Origin: Mesonia sp008017825
GTDB lineage: Bacteria; Bacteroidota; Bacteroidia; Flavobacteriales; Flavobacteriaceae
Length of the DNA: 64,000 nucleotides
Assembly: GCF_008017825.1 (NCBI RefSeq)
Contig: NZ_VRLS01000052.1
Coordinates: forward strand, 62,001 to 126,000
Direction: 5' to 3'
Part shown: one piece after another, positions 1 through 9,542 of the stretch
How the letters are laid out: each line of letters opens with the position of its first letter
Position numbering within the stretch: position 1 is the first letter of the stretch
Program-made: the position numbers and the translations under genes
The notes under the pieces: model-generated
The model's database searches: none
The model's input: only the letters and a program-made list of their open reading frames with translations
Told to the model about the DNA's origin: nothing

Positions 1-670
1 AACCGAGCTAACTAACTTTGAAGAACGCGAAAATTTTATTTTCATAGGAAATTTTTTACACGATCCTAATTGGGATGCCGTGCTATATTTAAAACAAAGC
101 ATTTGGCCTATTATTAGAAAGCAATTGCCAAAGGCAGAGTTGCATATTTATGGGGCTTATGCTACCCAAAAAGTAGAACAATTAAATAATAAAAAAGAGA
201 AGTTCTTTATAAAAGGGAGAGCCACCGAAGCGTTAAGTACTATAGAGAAATATAAGGTATTACTGGCGCCTCTACGATTTGGAGCAGGAATTAAAGGTAA
301 GTTTATCGATGCTATGCTCACGGGTACTCCCAGTGTAACTACTACTATAGGAGCTGAAGGTATATGTGGGATTTACCCTTGGAACGGAGAAATTTCTAAC
401 AATGATCAAGAAATTGCCGATGCCGCATTTATGCTGTATACGCGAGAAAAAAGATGGAATAAAGCTCAGCAGAACGGTTTTAAAGTGATTCAGAACCGAT
501 TTCAAAAAGAAAATTTTAGCTCTCATTTTTTCGATACAATTAGGCGTTTGCAAGAGCGTCTAGAAAAGCATAGGCAACAAAATTTTATGGGATCTATGTT
601 AATGCATCATACCTTACAAAGTACAAAGTACATGTCTTTATGGATAGAAGAAAAAAATAAAAAGAGCTAA
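1..670 (+). CDS. GT-B glycosyltransferase, 5'-truncated mirror copy
   Basis: This is the C-terminal part of a glycosyltransferase whose complete mirror copy lies at 18527-19762. The frame is open from base 2, so the gene is cut by the window edge and does not start at the internal GTG at 80. The preserved part is the C-terminal nucleotide-sugar-binding Rossmann half, including FIGNFLHDPNWDA and the APLRFGAGIKGK segment typical of group 1 (GT4-like) enzymes. The stop codon overlaps the hemW start (TAATG), so the two are probably co-transcribed. It is identical in sequence to the right-arm gene. Confidence 0.85.
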   Translation, partial: TELTNFEERENFIFIGNFLHDPNWDAVLYLKQSIWPIIRKQLPKAELHIYGAYATQKVEQLNNKKEKFFIKGRATEALSTIEKYKVLLAPLRFGAGIKGKFIDAMLTGTPSVTTTIGAEGICGIYPWNGEISNNDQEIADAAFMLYTREKRWNKAQQNGFKVIQNRFQKENFSSHFFDTIRRLQERLEKHRQQNFMGSMLMHHTLQSTKYMSLWIEEKNKKS

Positions 671-1794
671 TGGCAGGTATTTATATACATATTCCATTTT
701 GCAAACAAGCTTGTCATTATTGTGACTTCCATTTCTCTACAGGGTTAAATAAGCAGCCCCAAATGGTAGCAGCTATTCATAAAGAAATTTTGCTCCGCAA
801 AGAAGAAATTAAAGAGGAAGTAAAGACTATTTATTTTGGTGGAGGTACGCCAAGTTTGCTAACCAAAGATCAAATTAAGGTTTTACTCGATACGATTTAT
901 AAGAATTATGATGTTTCGCTTAACGCGGAAATAACTTTAGAAGCAAATCCAGATGATTTATCTCTAGAGAAAATTCAGGAATTATCACAAACTCCAATCA
1001 ACAGGTTAAGTATAGGAGTGCAGTCTTTTTTTGAAGAAGATTTACAACTTATGAATCGGGCTCATAATCATGAGGAGGCGTTAACTTCTATTCGGGAAGC
1101 GAAGAAGTTTTTTGATAATATTTCTATAGATCTCATTTACGGAATACCTGATATGAGTAATGAACGTTGGCAACAAAATCTCGATATTGCTTTATCTTTA
1201 GAGGTTCCTCATATTTCTAGTTATGCATTGACGGTTGAGCCTAAAACAGCTCTCAAAAAAATGATAGAAAAAGGAAAAGTAGCTCCTGTAGATGATGCGC
1301 TTGCTGCTGCACATTTTAAAATTTTACAAGAAGTAATGAGTTCGGCAGGTTTTATCAACTATGAATTTTCAAATTTTGGAAAACCTGACTACTTTTCAAA
1401 AAACAATACAGCTTATTGGATGGGAGAATCTTATTTAGGAATAGGTCCGTCGGCACACGGTTATCATCAAGGGGTGAGAAGTTGGAATGTATCTAACAAT
1501 CCTAAATACATACAGGCCATCGAAGAAAATCAACTTCCTATAGAAAAAGAAACCTTATCTAGTAATGATGCGTACAATGAATATGTAATGACGCGTTTAC
1601 GAACGATGTGGGGAATTAGCTTATTGGAAATAGAAGAACTTTTTGGAAATAAATATGTGAATTATTTACAGAAAGAGCTTCCTGTTTTTATAGAGAAAGG
1701 ACTTATAAAAAAGAATGAAAATAATTATACCATCACTCAAAACGGAAAATTTTTAAGTGATGGTATAGCATCAGACTTATTTTATATAGCGTAG
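670..1794 (+). CDS. hemW: Radical SAM heme chaperone HemW (mirror copy)
   Basis: This 374-residue protein is identical to the copy at 17403-18527. The N-terminus has the radical SAM cluster motif CxxxCxxC at Cys11, Cys15 and Cys18, followed by Asp-Phe-His where HemN coproporphyrinogen dehydrogenases carry a fourth Cys. That places it with HemW, the heme-trafficking paralogue. GGGTPS, about 40 residues further on, is the SAM-binding glycine motif. The ATG overlaps the preceding stop by one base. See the right-arm entry for the interpretation of the duplicate. Confidence 0.9.
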   Translation: MAGIYIHIPFCKQACHYCDFHFSTGLNKQPQMVAAIHKEILLRKEEIKEEVKTIYFGGGTPSLLTKDQIKVLLDTIYKNYDVSLNAEITLEANPDDLSLEKIQELSQTPINRLSIGVQSFFEEDLQLMNRAHNHEEALTSIREAKKFFDNISIDLIYGIPDMSNERWQQNLDIALSLEVPHISSYALTVEPKTALKKMIEKGKVAPVDDALAAAHFKILQEVMSSAGFINYEFSNFGKPDYFSKNNTAYWMGESYLGIGPSAHGYHQGVRSWNVSNNPKYIQAIEENQLPIEKETLSSNDAYNEYVMTRLRTMWGISLLEIEELFGNKYVNYLQKELPVFIEKGLIKKNENNYTITQNGKFLSDGIASDLFYIA

Positions 1795-1799
1795 TTTTT

Positions 1800-1888
1800 G
1801 CGTTAGGGATTGAGCGGTTTGTCTAAGCTCTTTTGTTTTGATAAAAACAAAAAGCGAGTAGCGAAAGCCCGACCCGTAGGGAACGCCC
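1800..1888. repeat. Putative intergenic structured repeat element
   Basis: This GC-rich spacer lies between the convergent hemW and GAF genes. It contains a hairpin, CTTTTGTTTT-GATA-AAAACAAAAG, and then a GC-rich tail with AGCGAAAGCCCGACC and CCCTACGGG-type short pairings. Its composition stands out from the flanking AT-rich spacer. I recall similar tails ending in GGAACGCCC between convergent flavobacterial genes, probably a dispersed repeat that doubles as a terminator, but I cannot confirm copy number. The only second copy in the window is the palindrome mirror. Confidence 0.5.
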
Positions 1889-1893
1889 AAAAA

Positions 1894-2352
1894 TTAACCT
1901 AAAATATTGGCAACCTCTTTATTGATGTTTTCTAAGAAAGTTTCATCTTCTTTGGTGAAAGGATCTGGAGTATTCGAATCAATATCAATTTGTCCTATAT
2001 TTTCACCATTTACAAATAAAGGAATCACGATTTCACTTTTCACATTGATATTGCATGAAATGTAATTGTCTTGTTCTTGTACATTAGGAACTATAAAGTT
2101 GGCATTAGATTCTGCTACCTGACCGCAAATTCCTTTTCCAAAAGGGATAATGGTATGTTCGGTTGGTTCTCCTGCATAAGCTCTTAATTTTAGCTCACGT
2201 TTATCACCATTTTTAAAGTAAAAACCTACCCAGTTGTAGTAGGAAATATTTTCTTTTAAGAGAGAGCACACTTCGTTAAGACGGTGATCAATCGATAATT
2301 GGTCGTTTTGAATAAGCTCTGTAGCTTTAACTTGAATTTCTTGTAAGGTCAT
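1894..2352 (-). CDS. GAF-domain protein, free Met-(R)-sulfoxide reductase-like (mirror copy)
   Basis: This 152-residue single GAF-domain protein is identical to 16845-17303. The start is placed at the ATG at 2352 because the upstream in-frame TTG overlaps a perfect TAnnTTTG promoter element. It has the family segment GKGICGQV and then YISCNINVKSEIVIPL, which carry two of the three cysteines of fRMsr (YebR) enzymes. The third, upstream cysteine is not seen. Confidence 0.75.
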   Translation of the reverse strand: MTLQEIQVKATELIQNDQLSIDHRLNEVCSLLKENISYYNWVGFYFKNGDKRELKLRAYAGEPTEHTIIPFGKGICGQVAESNANFIVPNVQEQDNYISCNINVKSEIVIPLFVNGENIGQIDIDSNTPDPFTKEDETFLENINKEVANILG

Positions 2353-2435
2353 TTTCAATTTTTTACGCAAAAGTATTTATAAAATATCGCTTAGTGAATT
2401 TCTAATTCTATAAATTTGTATTAAAAGTTATTCCC

Positions 2436-2987
2436 TTGATAGAACTTATAAAAAAAAATAAGGCCGTTGTAAAGTTTCTTCTTTTGTTTGGCGGCTCTTA
2501 TGTGATCTTGGCCTTAGGCTATCAATACTACTTGACTCATTTTTCTTCTCAAGAATACTATCCAGACTATATTACCCATTTGGTGACTAAACAGAGCAAA
2601 TATGTAGTAGAAAGTTTAGGGTATGATGTGCGTATAGCTCCTCATCCCAATGATTTATCTATGAAGTTTATTATAAACGACAACTATGTTGCTAGAATTG
2701 TAGAAGGTTGTAATGCTATAAGTGTTATGATTCTTTTTGTTGCTTTTATTATAGCTTTTCATACTAATTTTAAAAAAACTTTTCTTTTTGCATTTTCGGG
2801 TGCCACGCTTATTTATGCTCTAAATATCATTAGAGTAGGCTTGCTTTGTATAGGAATTCATGAGTATCCAGAATATGCTTCTTTTTTACATGACATTGTT
2901 TTTCCTGGATTTATCTACGGAGTCGTTTTCTTGCTTTGGATGATTTGGGTGCGAATGAGTACGGAGAGAAAAAAAGTTAACACATGA
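2436..2987 (+). CDS. xrtF: Exosortase family protein XrtF (mirror copy)
   Basis: This 183-residue integral membrane protein is identical to 16210-16761. Cys92 (EGCNAI), Arg133 (NIIRVG) and His152 (LHDI) form the exosortase catalytic triad, and about five hydrophobic segments surround them. The start is a TTG with a TAAATTTG -7 element 18 bases upstream; no plausible ATG is available. It overlaps the next gene by four bases. See the right-arm entry for its role. Confidence 0.85.
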   Translation: MIELIKKNKAVVKFLLLFGGSYVILALGYQYYLTHFSSQEYYPDYITHLVTKQSKYVVESLGYDVRIAPHPNDLSMKFIINDNYVARIVEGCNAISVMILFVAFIIAFHTNFKKTFLFAFSGATLIYALNIIRVGLLCIGIHEYPEYASFLHDIVFPGFIYGVVFLLWMIWVRMSTERKKVNT

Positions 2988-3421
2988 AAATCATTAAATG
3001 GGTTTTAGGAATAGGTTGTTTAATTCTCCTAGTGAGCGTACGCTTATTTGAAGAAGTTCTTTTTCATGATCCTTTGGTAGATTTTTTTAGATCTAACTTT
3101 ACCCAGGCAGAACCGCCTGCATTGGAGAAATGGAAGTTGATGAGTTTGACCTCTGCCAGATTCTTTATAAATACGCTTTTATCATTAATCATATTATATC
3201 TAGCATTTTCAAAGAAGAGTATTTTAAAATTTTCGGGGTTGTTCTATGCGGGAAGTTTTATTATTTTAATAGGTGTTTTCTACTATCTCCTTTCTCCGCT
3301 TAAAGCGGAAAACTATATGTTTTTATTTTATGTGCGTCGATTTTTAATTCAGCCTCTCTTCTTAATTTTATTATTACCGGCATTTTATTACCAACAAAAC
3401 ATAAAAAAAACCGACTTGTAA
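2984..3421 (+). CDS. Exosortase F system-associated protein (mirror copy)
   Basis: This 145-residue protein has about four hydrophobic helices and is translationally coupled to xrtF through an ATGA overlap. It is identical to 15776-16213. Proteins of this size and position are the standard partner of XrtF in Flavobacteriia. No enzymatic motif is visible. Confidence 0.8.
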   Translation: MKIIKWVLGIGCLILLVSVRLFEEVLFHDPLVDFFRSNFTQAEPPALEKWKLMSLTSARFFINTLLSLIILYLAFSKKSILKFSGLFYAGSFIILIGVFYYLLSPLKAENYMFLFYVRRFLIQPLFLILLLPAFYYQQNIKKTDL

Positions 3422-3426
3422 GCCGG
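3403..3426 (-). terminator. Rho-independent terminator of the metalloprotease gene (mirror copy)
   Basis: A six-base-pair stem (CCGGCT with AGTCGG, one G.T pair) with a four-base loop is followed on the minus strand by eight T residues. It is the mirror of 15771-15794. Confidence 0.75.
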
Positions 3427-3458
3427 CTTTTAAATGATAATTAATAGTTGGAATTATC

Positions 3459-5939
3459 TTATCCTCTAGGATCTAAAATAATATCTATTCTTTCTACTAA
3501 ATCTTGTAAGTGGTATCTACTCATTTTATCTGATGTTCTACCAATAGCACGTTGTACTTCTCTTTTCAGATTATTAAGTTCTGCTCTTACTACAGGACGA
3601 ATATCACTTTGCTCTACATTAATATCACTATGATTAATCCAATTTCTATATTTTGCAGGAATTGATTTTTGCTTTTCTTTCATTAAATAAGCCATTCTAT
3701 CTACATAGGCTCTTTGAAGGTTTCTTCTATAGATATCTATTGTATTTCCTCTAGAAAGTTCACTAAATACTCCAGATCTTAAATCGCTCATCATATCTAA
3801 TAAACCATAAGCATTTTCATTGATGGTTTCATTTTCAATTAACCTTGCCATTCTTCCAAAATCTAGAATATTATTTAATGTTCTTACTTGGTAGCTTCTT
3901 AAACGCTCCACGCTTCCGTCAAATTCAATTTTATTAAATATAGATGCATCTAATAACCACTCTGGTGTGGTAAACAATTGATCTTGTAAAAAGCTCATAG
4001 CTCTTTTTTGTTTTTCCGTGTCAACGTGAGTATAAACCGCGCCTTCTTGATCGTAAGTTTTGTAATGCTCATATACACCTCCAATATTAGCAGTCACATG
4101 ACCCATATATCTATTATACTGACTTAATATTTGTTTATATAAATCGTTTAAATCTTGATAGTCTTTACCGTCTTCTGCTGTCCATTCTATAAGATTAGGC
4201 ACTATTCTTTTAAGGTTTTTAATACCATACTCACTAGCTAACATGCTATCATCTCCTAAATCTTCGGTTTGAGAACTTGGGTCGATAGTACTACCACTTT
4301 GTTGACTCCCGAAACGATACATTGGGTTTCCTGCATGTTCTAAAATCCATTCATCTAAAATAGGTTTTTCTTCTTTTGCAGATTTATCTAAAATAGGTCT
4401 GTAACCCCAATTAATAGAATACTTATCGTAAATACCAATATTTGGCATTAAAGCAACATCACCATCTCCTGGTTGAGCGATATAATTGAAACGTGCGTAA
4501 TCCATAATAGATGGAGCGGTTCCATATTTTTTAGTGAATTCTGGGTTACGTAAATCTTCTACCTTATAGGCAACACTACTTCCCATATTGTGTGGTAAAC
4601 CTAAAGTGTGACCTACTTCATGTGAAGAAACAAAGCGGATAAGTCTTCCCATCACCTCATCTTTAAATTCTACATCACGAGCGTCCTCATTGATGGCTGC
4701 GGTTTGTACAAAAAACCAGTTTCTCAATAAAGTCATTACATTGTGATACCAGTTAATATCTGATTCTAAAATTTCTCCCGAACGTGGATCACTAACGTGG
4801 GGTCCATTTGCATTAGGAATAGGAGAAGCTAAATACCTAACTACAGAATATCTAACATCTTCTGGACTCCAATCTGGATCTTCTTCTTTGCTTGGAGCTT
4901 CTTTAGCAATAATCGCATTTTTAAAACCTGCAGCTTCAAAGGCAACTTGCCAATCTTCAATCCCTTGTTTAATGTAAGGAACCCATTGCTTTGGAGTCGC
5001 TCTATCTATATAATAGACAATTTGTTTTTTTGGCTCTACTAATTCACCATTTAAAAACTTTTGCTTGTCTTCTTCTTTTACTTCTAATTTCCAACGGTCT
5101 AAATAGGTAACCTCTTTACTTTTTTGTGCGCTTAAACCATAATCGGTTTGACTTCTTGCAAACCAGCCCACACGCTCATCGAAATAACGCCTTTTCATTG
5201 GAGTTTTTGGTAGCAATATCATAGAGTTGCTAAATTCTAAAGAAATAGAACCCGTAGCACTATTTGATGGTGGTTGCGAAGCGTTGTAAGTTTTTACGTG
5301 TCTTACCTCAATGTTTTTAGGGAAACTTCTAATTGTATCAATGTATGATCTATCGTCATCTAAACGAGATATTTTATAGTTTTTTCTTCTTGATTGTGGA
5401 AAACCAAGTGCAGCAATATCTTTCTTATATAAATCGGTTACTTCAATTACCGTATTATTATTGATAGAGTCTTTATGGAATGCTTTAATAGGAAAAGAAT
5501 ATAAAATAGGCTCAAAATTAGAGTTGACCACCGCTTCATGAACAGGAAGAGAATCTGCAGCTACCACTTCGTGAGAAACTACTCTAAGTAAAACATCATC
5601 GCCTTTTTTTTGCCAGCGAAGTACTTGAGTGTTTTGTTTTCCTCCCCCAAACCCCAGTCCGTTTGCAGTTTTAGCAATTCTTGTCACCATTAACATTTCA
5701 CGGTTAAAAAGTGTATCTGGAATTTCGTAAAAATACTTTTTGTCTAGTTGATGCACGGTAAATAATCCTTTGTCAGATTTTGCATCTTTGGTAATTACCT
5801 TTTTGTAATCTTTAATGTCTCCTTTCTTAGAGGTTTCGGCTTTAGCTTGCGGAGCTTGTTTTTTTTGAAAAATAGCACAACTGCTTAACGAAAGGCTTAT
5901 TCCGATAAGACAAGTTTTAAATAATAATGATTTATTCAT
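3459..5939 (-). CDS. Zinc-dependent metzincin-type lipoprotein protease (mirror copy)
   Basis: This 826-residue protein is identical to 13258-15738. It has a lipoprotein signal with the lipobox Cys at position 21, the extended zinc motif HEVGHTLGLPH at 440-450, and a following SIMDYARF Met-turn. The right-arm entry gives the full description. Confidence 0.85.
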   Translation of the reverse strand: MNKSLLFKTCLIGISLSLSSCAIFQKKQAPQAKAETSKKGDIKDYKKVITKDAKSDKGLFTVHQLDKKYFYEIPDTLFNREMLMVTRIAKTANGLGFGGGKQNTQVLRWQKKGDDVLLRVVSHEVVAADSLPVHEAVVNSNFEPILYSFPIKAFHKDSINNNTVIEVTDLYKKDIAALGFPQSRRKNYKISRLDDDRSYIDTIRSFPKNIEVRHVKTYNASQPPSNSATGSISLEFSNSMILLPKTPMKRRYFDERVGWFARSQTDYGLSAQKSKEVTYLDRWKLEVKEEDKQKFLNGELVEPKKQIVYYIDRATPKQWVPYIKQGIEDWQVAFEAAGFKNAIIAKEAPSKEEDPDWSPEDVRYSVVRYLASPIPNANGPHVSDPRSGEILESDINWYHNVMTLLRNWFFVQTAAINEDARDVEFKDEVMGRLIRFVSSHEVGHTLGLPHNMGSSVAYKVEDLRNPEFTKKYGTAPSIMDYARFNYIAQPGDGDVALMPNIGIYDKYSINWGYRPILDKSAKEEKPILDEWILEHAGNPMYRFGSQQSGSTIDPSSQTEDLGDDSMLASEYGIKNLKRIVPNLIEWTAEDGKDYQDLNDLYKQILSQYNRYMGHVTANIGGVYEHYKTYDQEGAVYTHVDTEKQKRAMSFLQDQLFTTPEWLLDASIFNKIEFDGSVERLRSYQVRTLNNILDFGRMARLIENETINENAYGLLDMMSDLRSGVFSELSRGNTIDIYRRNLQRAYVDRMAYLMKEKQKSIPAKYRNWINHSDINVEQSDIRPVVRAELNNLKREVQRAIGRTSDKMSRYHLQDLVERIDIILDPRG

Positions 5940-5965
5940 GAATATATAGTTGATTTAAGTGGTAC

Positions 5966-6589
5966 TTACTTGTTTGACCGAAAAAAATAATAATGGTTTA
6001 ACTCTTTGTTAAGAATTATATTTTCCTCTAGATTAACTTTTAGATGATTAATACTTTGTTGTTGTTTTATTTTACGGAAATCAAATTTTGATACATACTT
6101 TTTTTCCATAAATGTTCTCGACCAAAAACTACGCTTTATTATAAAAAAAGGGTCTTTAATCATAAACAACGGAATAAAGTAATACCACTTAATCCCTTGT
6201 CGTTTATAAAATGACACCGCTTTTTCTTTTAGTCCTAATTCTTTAGAGGCGGTAATGATAGCACTTCTTTGACATTTTGATCCTTTGTAATGATTCGCTG
6301 TTTTAGTATTAAATCCGTAAATGTAAAATAGATCTTTTACTCGTTTATAATTTTGGTAACGTGACCAACCATCCATAAGAACCAAGAAAATATGTACAAA
6401 AGAAAATAGAAAGCTTACTAGCCACAATACAGAGAATAAAACGGAGGTATTTTGTAAAGCTTTATATAAAAAGTACCCATATATATAAGATTCTAAAACA
6501 AATAAGAATAAAGAAAAATAAAGAAGTTTCCCTACCTCTAAATAAGATATTAACCAATGTCGTTGTTTAGGAAGTTCTTGAGGGAACAT
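5966..6589 (-). CDS. Hypothetical membrane protein, 207 aa (mirror copy)
   Basis: This is identical to 12608-13231. Two or three hydrophobic segments lie in the first 80 residues, followed by a basic, aromatic-rich C-terminal half. I do not recognise a family. It sits 26 bases upstream of the metalloprotease in the same direction, so the two may be co-transcribed. Confidence 0.65.
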   Translation of the reverse strand: MFPQELPKQRHWLISYLEVGKLLYFSLFLFVLESYIYGYFLYKALQNTSVLFSVLWLVSFLFSFVHIFLVLMDGWSRYQNYKRVKDLFYIYGFNTKTANHYKGSKCQRSAIITASKELGLKEKAVSFYKRQGIKWYYFIPLFMIKDPFFIIKRSFWSRTFMEKKYVSKFDFRKIKQQQSINHLKVNLEENIILNKELNHYYFFRSNK

Positions 6590-6753
6590 ATAGTTAGCTT
6601 GCTTGATAAAAACACAGATAAGTTATGCATCTAATTTACTATAAAAAAACTTAGTGTTTCTATTTTCTTTAGTCTGTAAAGCCATGAAAAATAAAAATAC
6701 GTAATCTCATATAAATTAATTAACTTGTTATCGCAACTTAAACAAAATATATA

Positions 6754-7362
6754 ATGGCATCAATTTTAGATTTATTAAAAACAGAAGCAGGTCAAAATTT
6801 AATCAATGGAGCAAGCAAAGAAGCAGGCGTTTCTAAAGAAAAAACAGGTTCGGTTCTTTCTATGGCTTTGCCCGCCATATTAGGCGCTATGAAATCTAAC
6901 GCTAATACCAAAGAAGGAGAAGAGAATCTTAATAAAGCATTAGAGTCTGAAGAACATGATGGTTCTATTTTAAATAACCTTAGCGGAATGTTAGGTGGAG
7001 ATAACAGCGGTTTATTAAGTAAAGGAGCTGGAATTTTAGGAAATGTTCTGAGCGGTGGAAAAGAATCTGCCTTAACAGCAAACATTAGTAAAATGACAGG
7101 AGTAGATGCTTCATCAGTTGGGAAAATCATTAAAATGGCGATGCCTTTGGTTATGGGCTTTCTAGGAAAACAAAAACAAAATAGTGGTGGTGGTTTGACA
7201 TCTTTATTAGGTTCTGCGATGGGAACAAGTGGAGATAAAGATGCGTCTATGTTAGAAACTTTATTAGATGCAGATGGTGATGGTAGTATGCTGGATGATG
7301 TTGCCGGAAAATTTTTAGGAGGCAATAAAAAAGGTGGCGGTGGTCTTGGAGGACTTTTCTAA
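6754..7362 (+). CDS. DUF937 domain-containing protein (mirror copy)
   Basis: This 202-residue protein is identical to 11835-12443. The N-terminal segment MASILDLLKTEAGQNLI, the LSMALPAILGAMKSNA segment and the Gly/Leu/Met-rich repeats are those of DUF937 proteins. It ends in a glycine-rich tail. The 177-residue open frame on the opposite strand is a shadow. Confidence 0.8.
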   Translation: MASILDLLKTEAGQNLINGASKEAGVSKEKTGSVLSMALPAILGAMKSNANTKEGEENLNKALESEEHDGSILNNLSGMLGGDNSGLLSKGAGILGNVLSGGKESALTANISKMTGVDASSVGKIIKMAMPLVMGFLGKQKQNSGGGLTSLLGSAMGTSGDKDASMLETLLDADGDGSMLDDVAGKFLGGNKKGGGGLGGLF

Positions 7363-7385
7363 ATAATTTTATCAATATAAAAAAT

Positions 7386-7421
7386 AAGCCTTTTTAAGAA
7401 TTTAATTTTTTAAAAAGGCTT
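7386..7421. terminator. Bidirectional terminator between convergent genes (mirror copy)
   Basis: A twelve-base-pair stem, AAGCCTTTTTAA paired with TTAAAAAGGCTT, has T runs on both sides. It can end both the DUF937 gene and the convergent helical-repeat gene. It is the mirror of 11776-11811. Confidence 0.85.
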
Positions 7422-7427
7422 TTCTTA

Positions 7428-8915
7428 TTAATACTTCAATTTATCTATTTGGTTAGGATGAGATGAAGAGTCTAAAATATTTAAAAGTACCCCATAGACA
7501 TCTTCTTTTTCTATTTTCGATTTTATCCAAGCATAAAACCCTAACATTAAAATATCGGCAGGTTTTTTTGAAGCATCTAAAAAACTATTTTCTAATTGAC
7601 GTTTTAATTTTGAAGATCTGTCTTGCTCGGGATTATCGTAATAAGCTTTTATTAATTGTGTAAATTGAAGAATTCGATCTTCACCTAAAGTTTTAAGTCG
7701 GTTGCCAAAGCGTTTATAGAAAGAATGAAAGTGTTGATATACTAAATCTACTTTATCCAACTCTATAAGAATAATAATTTGAATCACATTCTTTTTAATT
7801 ACCCACAATAAATCTACTTTTTTCTCGTACCAGTGATCGCTATGCTGAAATTCTTTTAATAAATGATAAGCTTTTTGATGCTTTTGTTGAAGAATAAAAC
7901 AAACCGCTAAGGTGAGGTTGAGGTTAGGACTTTTAAGATTAGAATCTTCTAAAGTTATTATAGCGTTTTCAAGTTGATTGGTGTAAATAAGGTCGAGTGC
8001 TTTAAGTAAAATTAAATCTTCCTGAAAAATATCACCAAATTTATTGTCTTGAGATTTCTCTTTTAATTCTGCTATAAGTAGAAGTGATTTTTTAAAATTC
8101 TTAGTTCTAAAATAAATATTAGCCATCAAGCTTAGCATGTGTAGATAATAATATTCATGTTTTTCTATAAGGTGAGACTTCTTTTTTACGATGCTAAAGA
8201 GTGTAGTAGAATACTCTAAAATATCAAAATAATCACTTTGTTGTTTTGCTGCTGCGGATAAAATACTGAGTAGCTGGAATAAAGATTTATAAGTAAGGGT
8301 CTCTTCTGCTTTAATATGAAATTTTGAAAACACATTTTCAACTAGCTTTTTCGAGTTCTGAAGCGGATTCTTTTTAAGTCCTGTTTCTATTTCGGCATAA
8401 GCCATGTTGAGCTGAAACTCGTTATTAAAAGACGCTAAGTTTTTGTTGGCTTCATTAAAAAGATCAGATAAAGACTTGCTTTTTTGGTGTTTCGCGTATT
8501 GTATTTTGGTATGATAAACTTCATTAAGAATACTATATAACTCAAATTCTTTAGCCAAATCTTCTGAACGTTGTAGCGTTTTTACTGCTAAAGGAAAAAC
8601 TTGCTTTTCAAAAAATATACGACTGGCTAATAATAATTTTAAACATGTGATTTCTTCAGATGTTTCTCCCGAAAAACTTTGCGCAGCAACAACTTCAACG
8701 ATATTTTCCTGAAGTCGGTTACAGAGCGCATAAAATGCATTTTTGGATGGTTTACCGTAAATTCTTTCATCTAAACGATCTGTTTTTCCTTTACGGATAT
8801 AATTAAACAATAAAATGTTCTTAGCATCACCGCGTTGATTATTGTCTTTTAAAAATTTAAGAACTTTTTGTTGCTCTTCAGCGCTTAAGGACTCTATTAA
8901 ATTAATTAACAGCAT
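7428..8915 (-). CDS. Helical-repeat (TPR-like) cytoplasmic protein, 495 aa (mirror copy)
   Basis: This is identical to 10282-11769. It is an all-helical protein without a signal peptide, and I do not recognise a specific family. The start ATG lies just downstream of a TTAATCGTAAG copy in the spacer shared with yiaA. Confidence 0.7.
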   Translation of the reverse strand: MLLINLIESLSAEEQQKVLKFLKDNNQRGDAKNILLFNYIRKGKTDRLDERIYGKPSKNAFYALCNRLQENIVEVVAAQSFSGETSEEITCLKLLLASRIFFEKQVFPLAVKTLQRSEDLAKEFELYSILNEVYHTKIQYAKHQKSKSLSDLFNEANKNLASFNNEFQLNMAYAEIETGLKKNPLQNSKKLVENVFSKFHIKAEETLTYKSLFQLLSILSAAAKQQSDYFDILEYSTTLFSIVKKKSHLIEKHEYYYLHMLSLMANIYFRTKNFKKSLLLIAELKEKSQDNKFGDIFQEDLILLKALDLIYTNQLENAIITLEDSNLKSPNLNLTLAVCFILQQKHQKAYHLLKEFQHSDHWYEKKVDLLWVIKKNVIQIIILIELDKVDLVYQHFHSFYKRFGNRLKTLGEDRILQFTQLIKAYYDNPEQDRSSKLKRQLENSFLDASKKPADILMLGFYAWIKSKIEKEDVYGVLLNILDSSSHPNQIDKLKY

Positions 8916-8918
8916 AAT

Positions 8919-8995
8919 TTAATCGTAAGTTAAATGTGCTAATATACTAGTAAAATTGGCATATGTTTAAATTTTAATACTCAATTAATCGTAAG
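8919..8995. promoter_or_regulatory. Two TTAATCGTAAG direct repeats in a divergent spacer (mirror copy)
   Basis: The exact 11-base word TTAATCGTAAG occurs at 8919-8929 and 8985-8995, 66 bases apart in the same orientation. Both lie in the 157-base spacer between the divergent helical-repeat gene and yiaA. They could be binding sites for a regulator of both genes; this is inferred from the repetition alone. Confidence 0.4.
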
Positions 8996-9072
8996 AATAT
9001 CTAAAATTTAGATTAGCTGTAGGTTGAAGCTTCTCGCATCTTTGTAAGTACAAACATCAAAAACAATAAATT

Positions 9073-9537
9073 ATGGAAATGCAAACAGATTTTAAAAATG
9101 AACAAGTAGAATTAAAGAAAACTAAAAGAAATCCGTTTAACGGAAAACCTACAGGAGCATTTGTATCTGCTTCTTGGTCGGCTTTATTTATAGGAATGAT
9201 ATCCTTTTGTATTGGATTATGGAATGCAGAGATGCTACTTAATGAAAAAGGCTATTATTTTACCATCCTTTTATTCGGACTTTTTTCTGTGATTTCGGTA
9301 CAAAAAAGTGTGAGAGATAAACAAGAGTACATTCCTGTAACCGATGTATATTACGGTATTAGTTGGGTAACAACCATTGCTTCTATTTTGTTATTAATTG
9401 TAGGACTTTGGAACGCCGATTTAGAACTAAGCGAAAAAGGGTTCTACGGCATGTCGTTTACCTTAGCTTTATTTAGTGCTATTGCGGTACAGAAAAACAC
9501 AAGAGATATAAAATGGATTGATAGAGAAGATAAATAA
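9073..9537 (+). CDS. yiaA: YiaA/YiaB two-helix-domain inner-membrane protein (mirror copy)
   Basis: This 154-residue protein is identical to 9660-10124. It contains two copies of the YiaAB two-helix domain, each with a GLWNA(E/D) segment, an EKG(Y/F)Y segment and a closing VQK-x3-RD. This matches Escherichia coli YiaA in length and order. A near-consensus -7 element (CATCTTTG) lies about 30 bases upstream. Confidence 0.85.
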   Translation: MEMQTDFKNEQVELKKTKRNPFNGKPTGAFVSASWSALFIGMISFCIGLWNAEMLLNEKGYYFTILLFGLFSVISVQKSVRDKQEYIPVTDVYYGISWVTTIASILLLIVGLWNADLELSEKGFYGMSFTLALFSAIAVQKNTRDIKWIDREDK

Positions 9538-9542
9538 AACAC

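Noticed and set aside
6792..7325. A 177-residue open frame antisense to the DUF937 gene (and its mirror at 11872-12405)
   Set aside because: The DUF937 frame has a recognisable protein; the antisense product is Pro/Ser/Ile-rich low-complexity shadow sequence with no promoter or start context.
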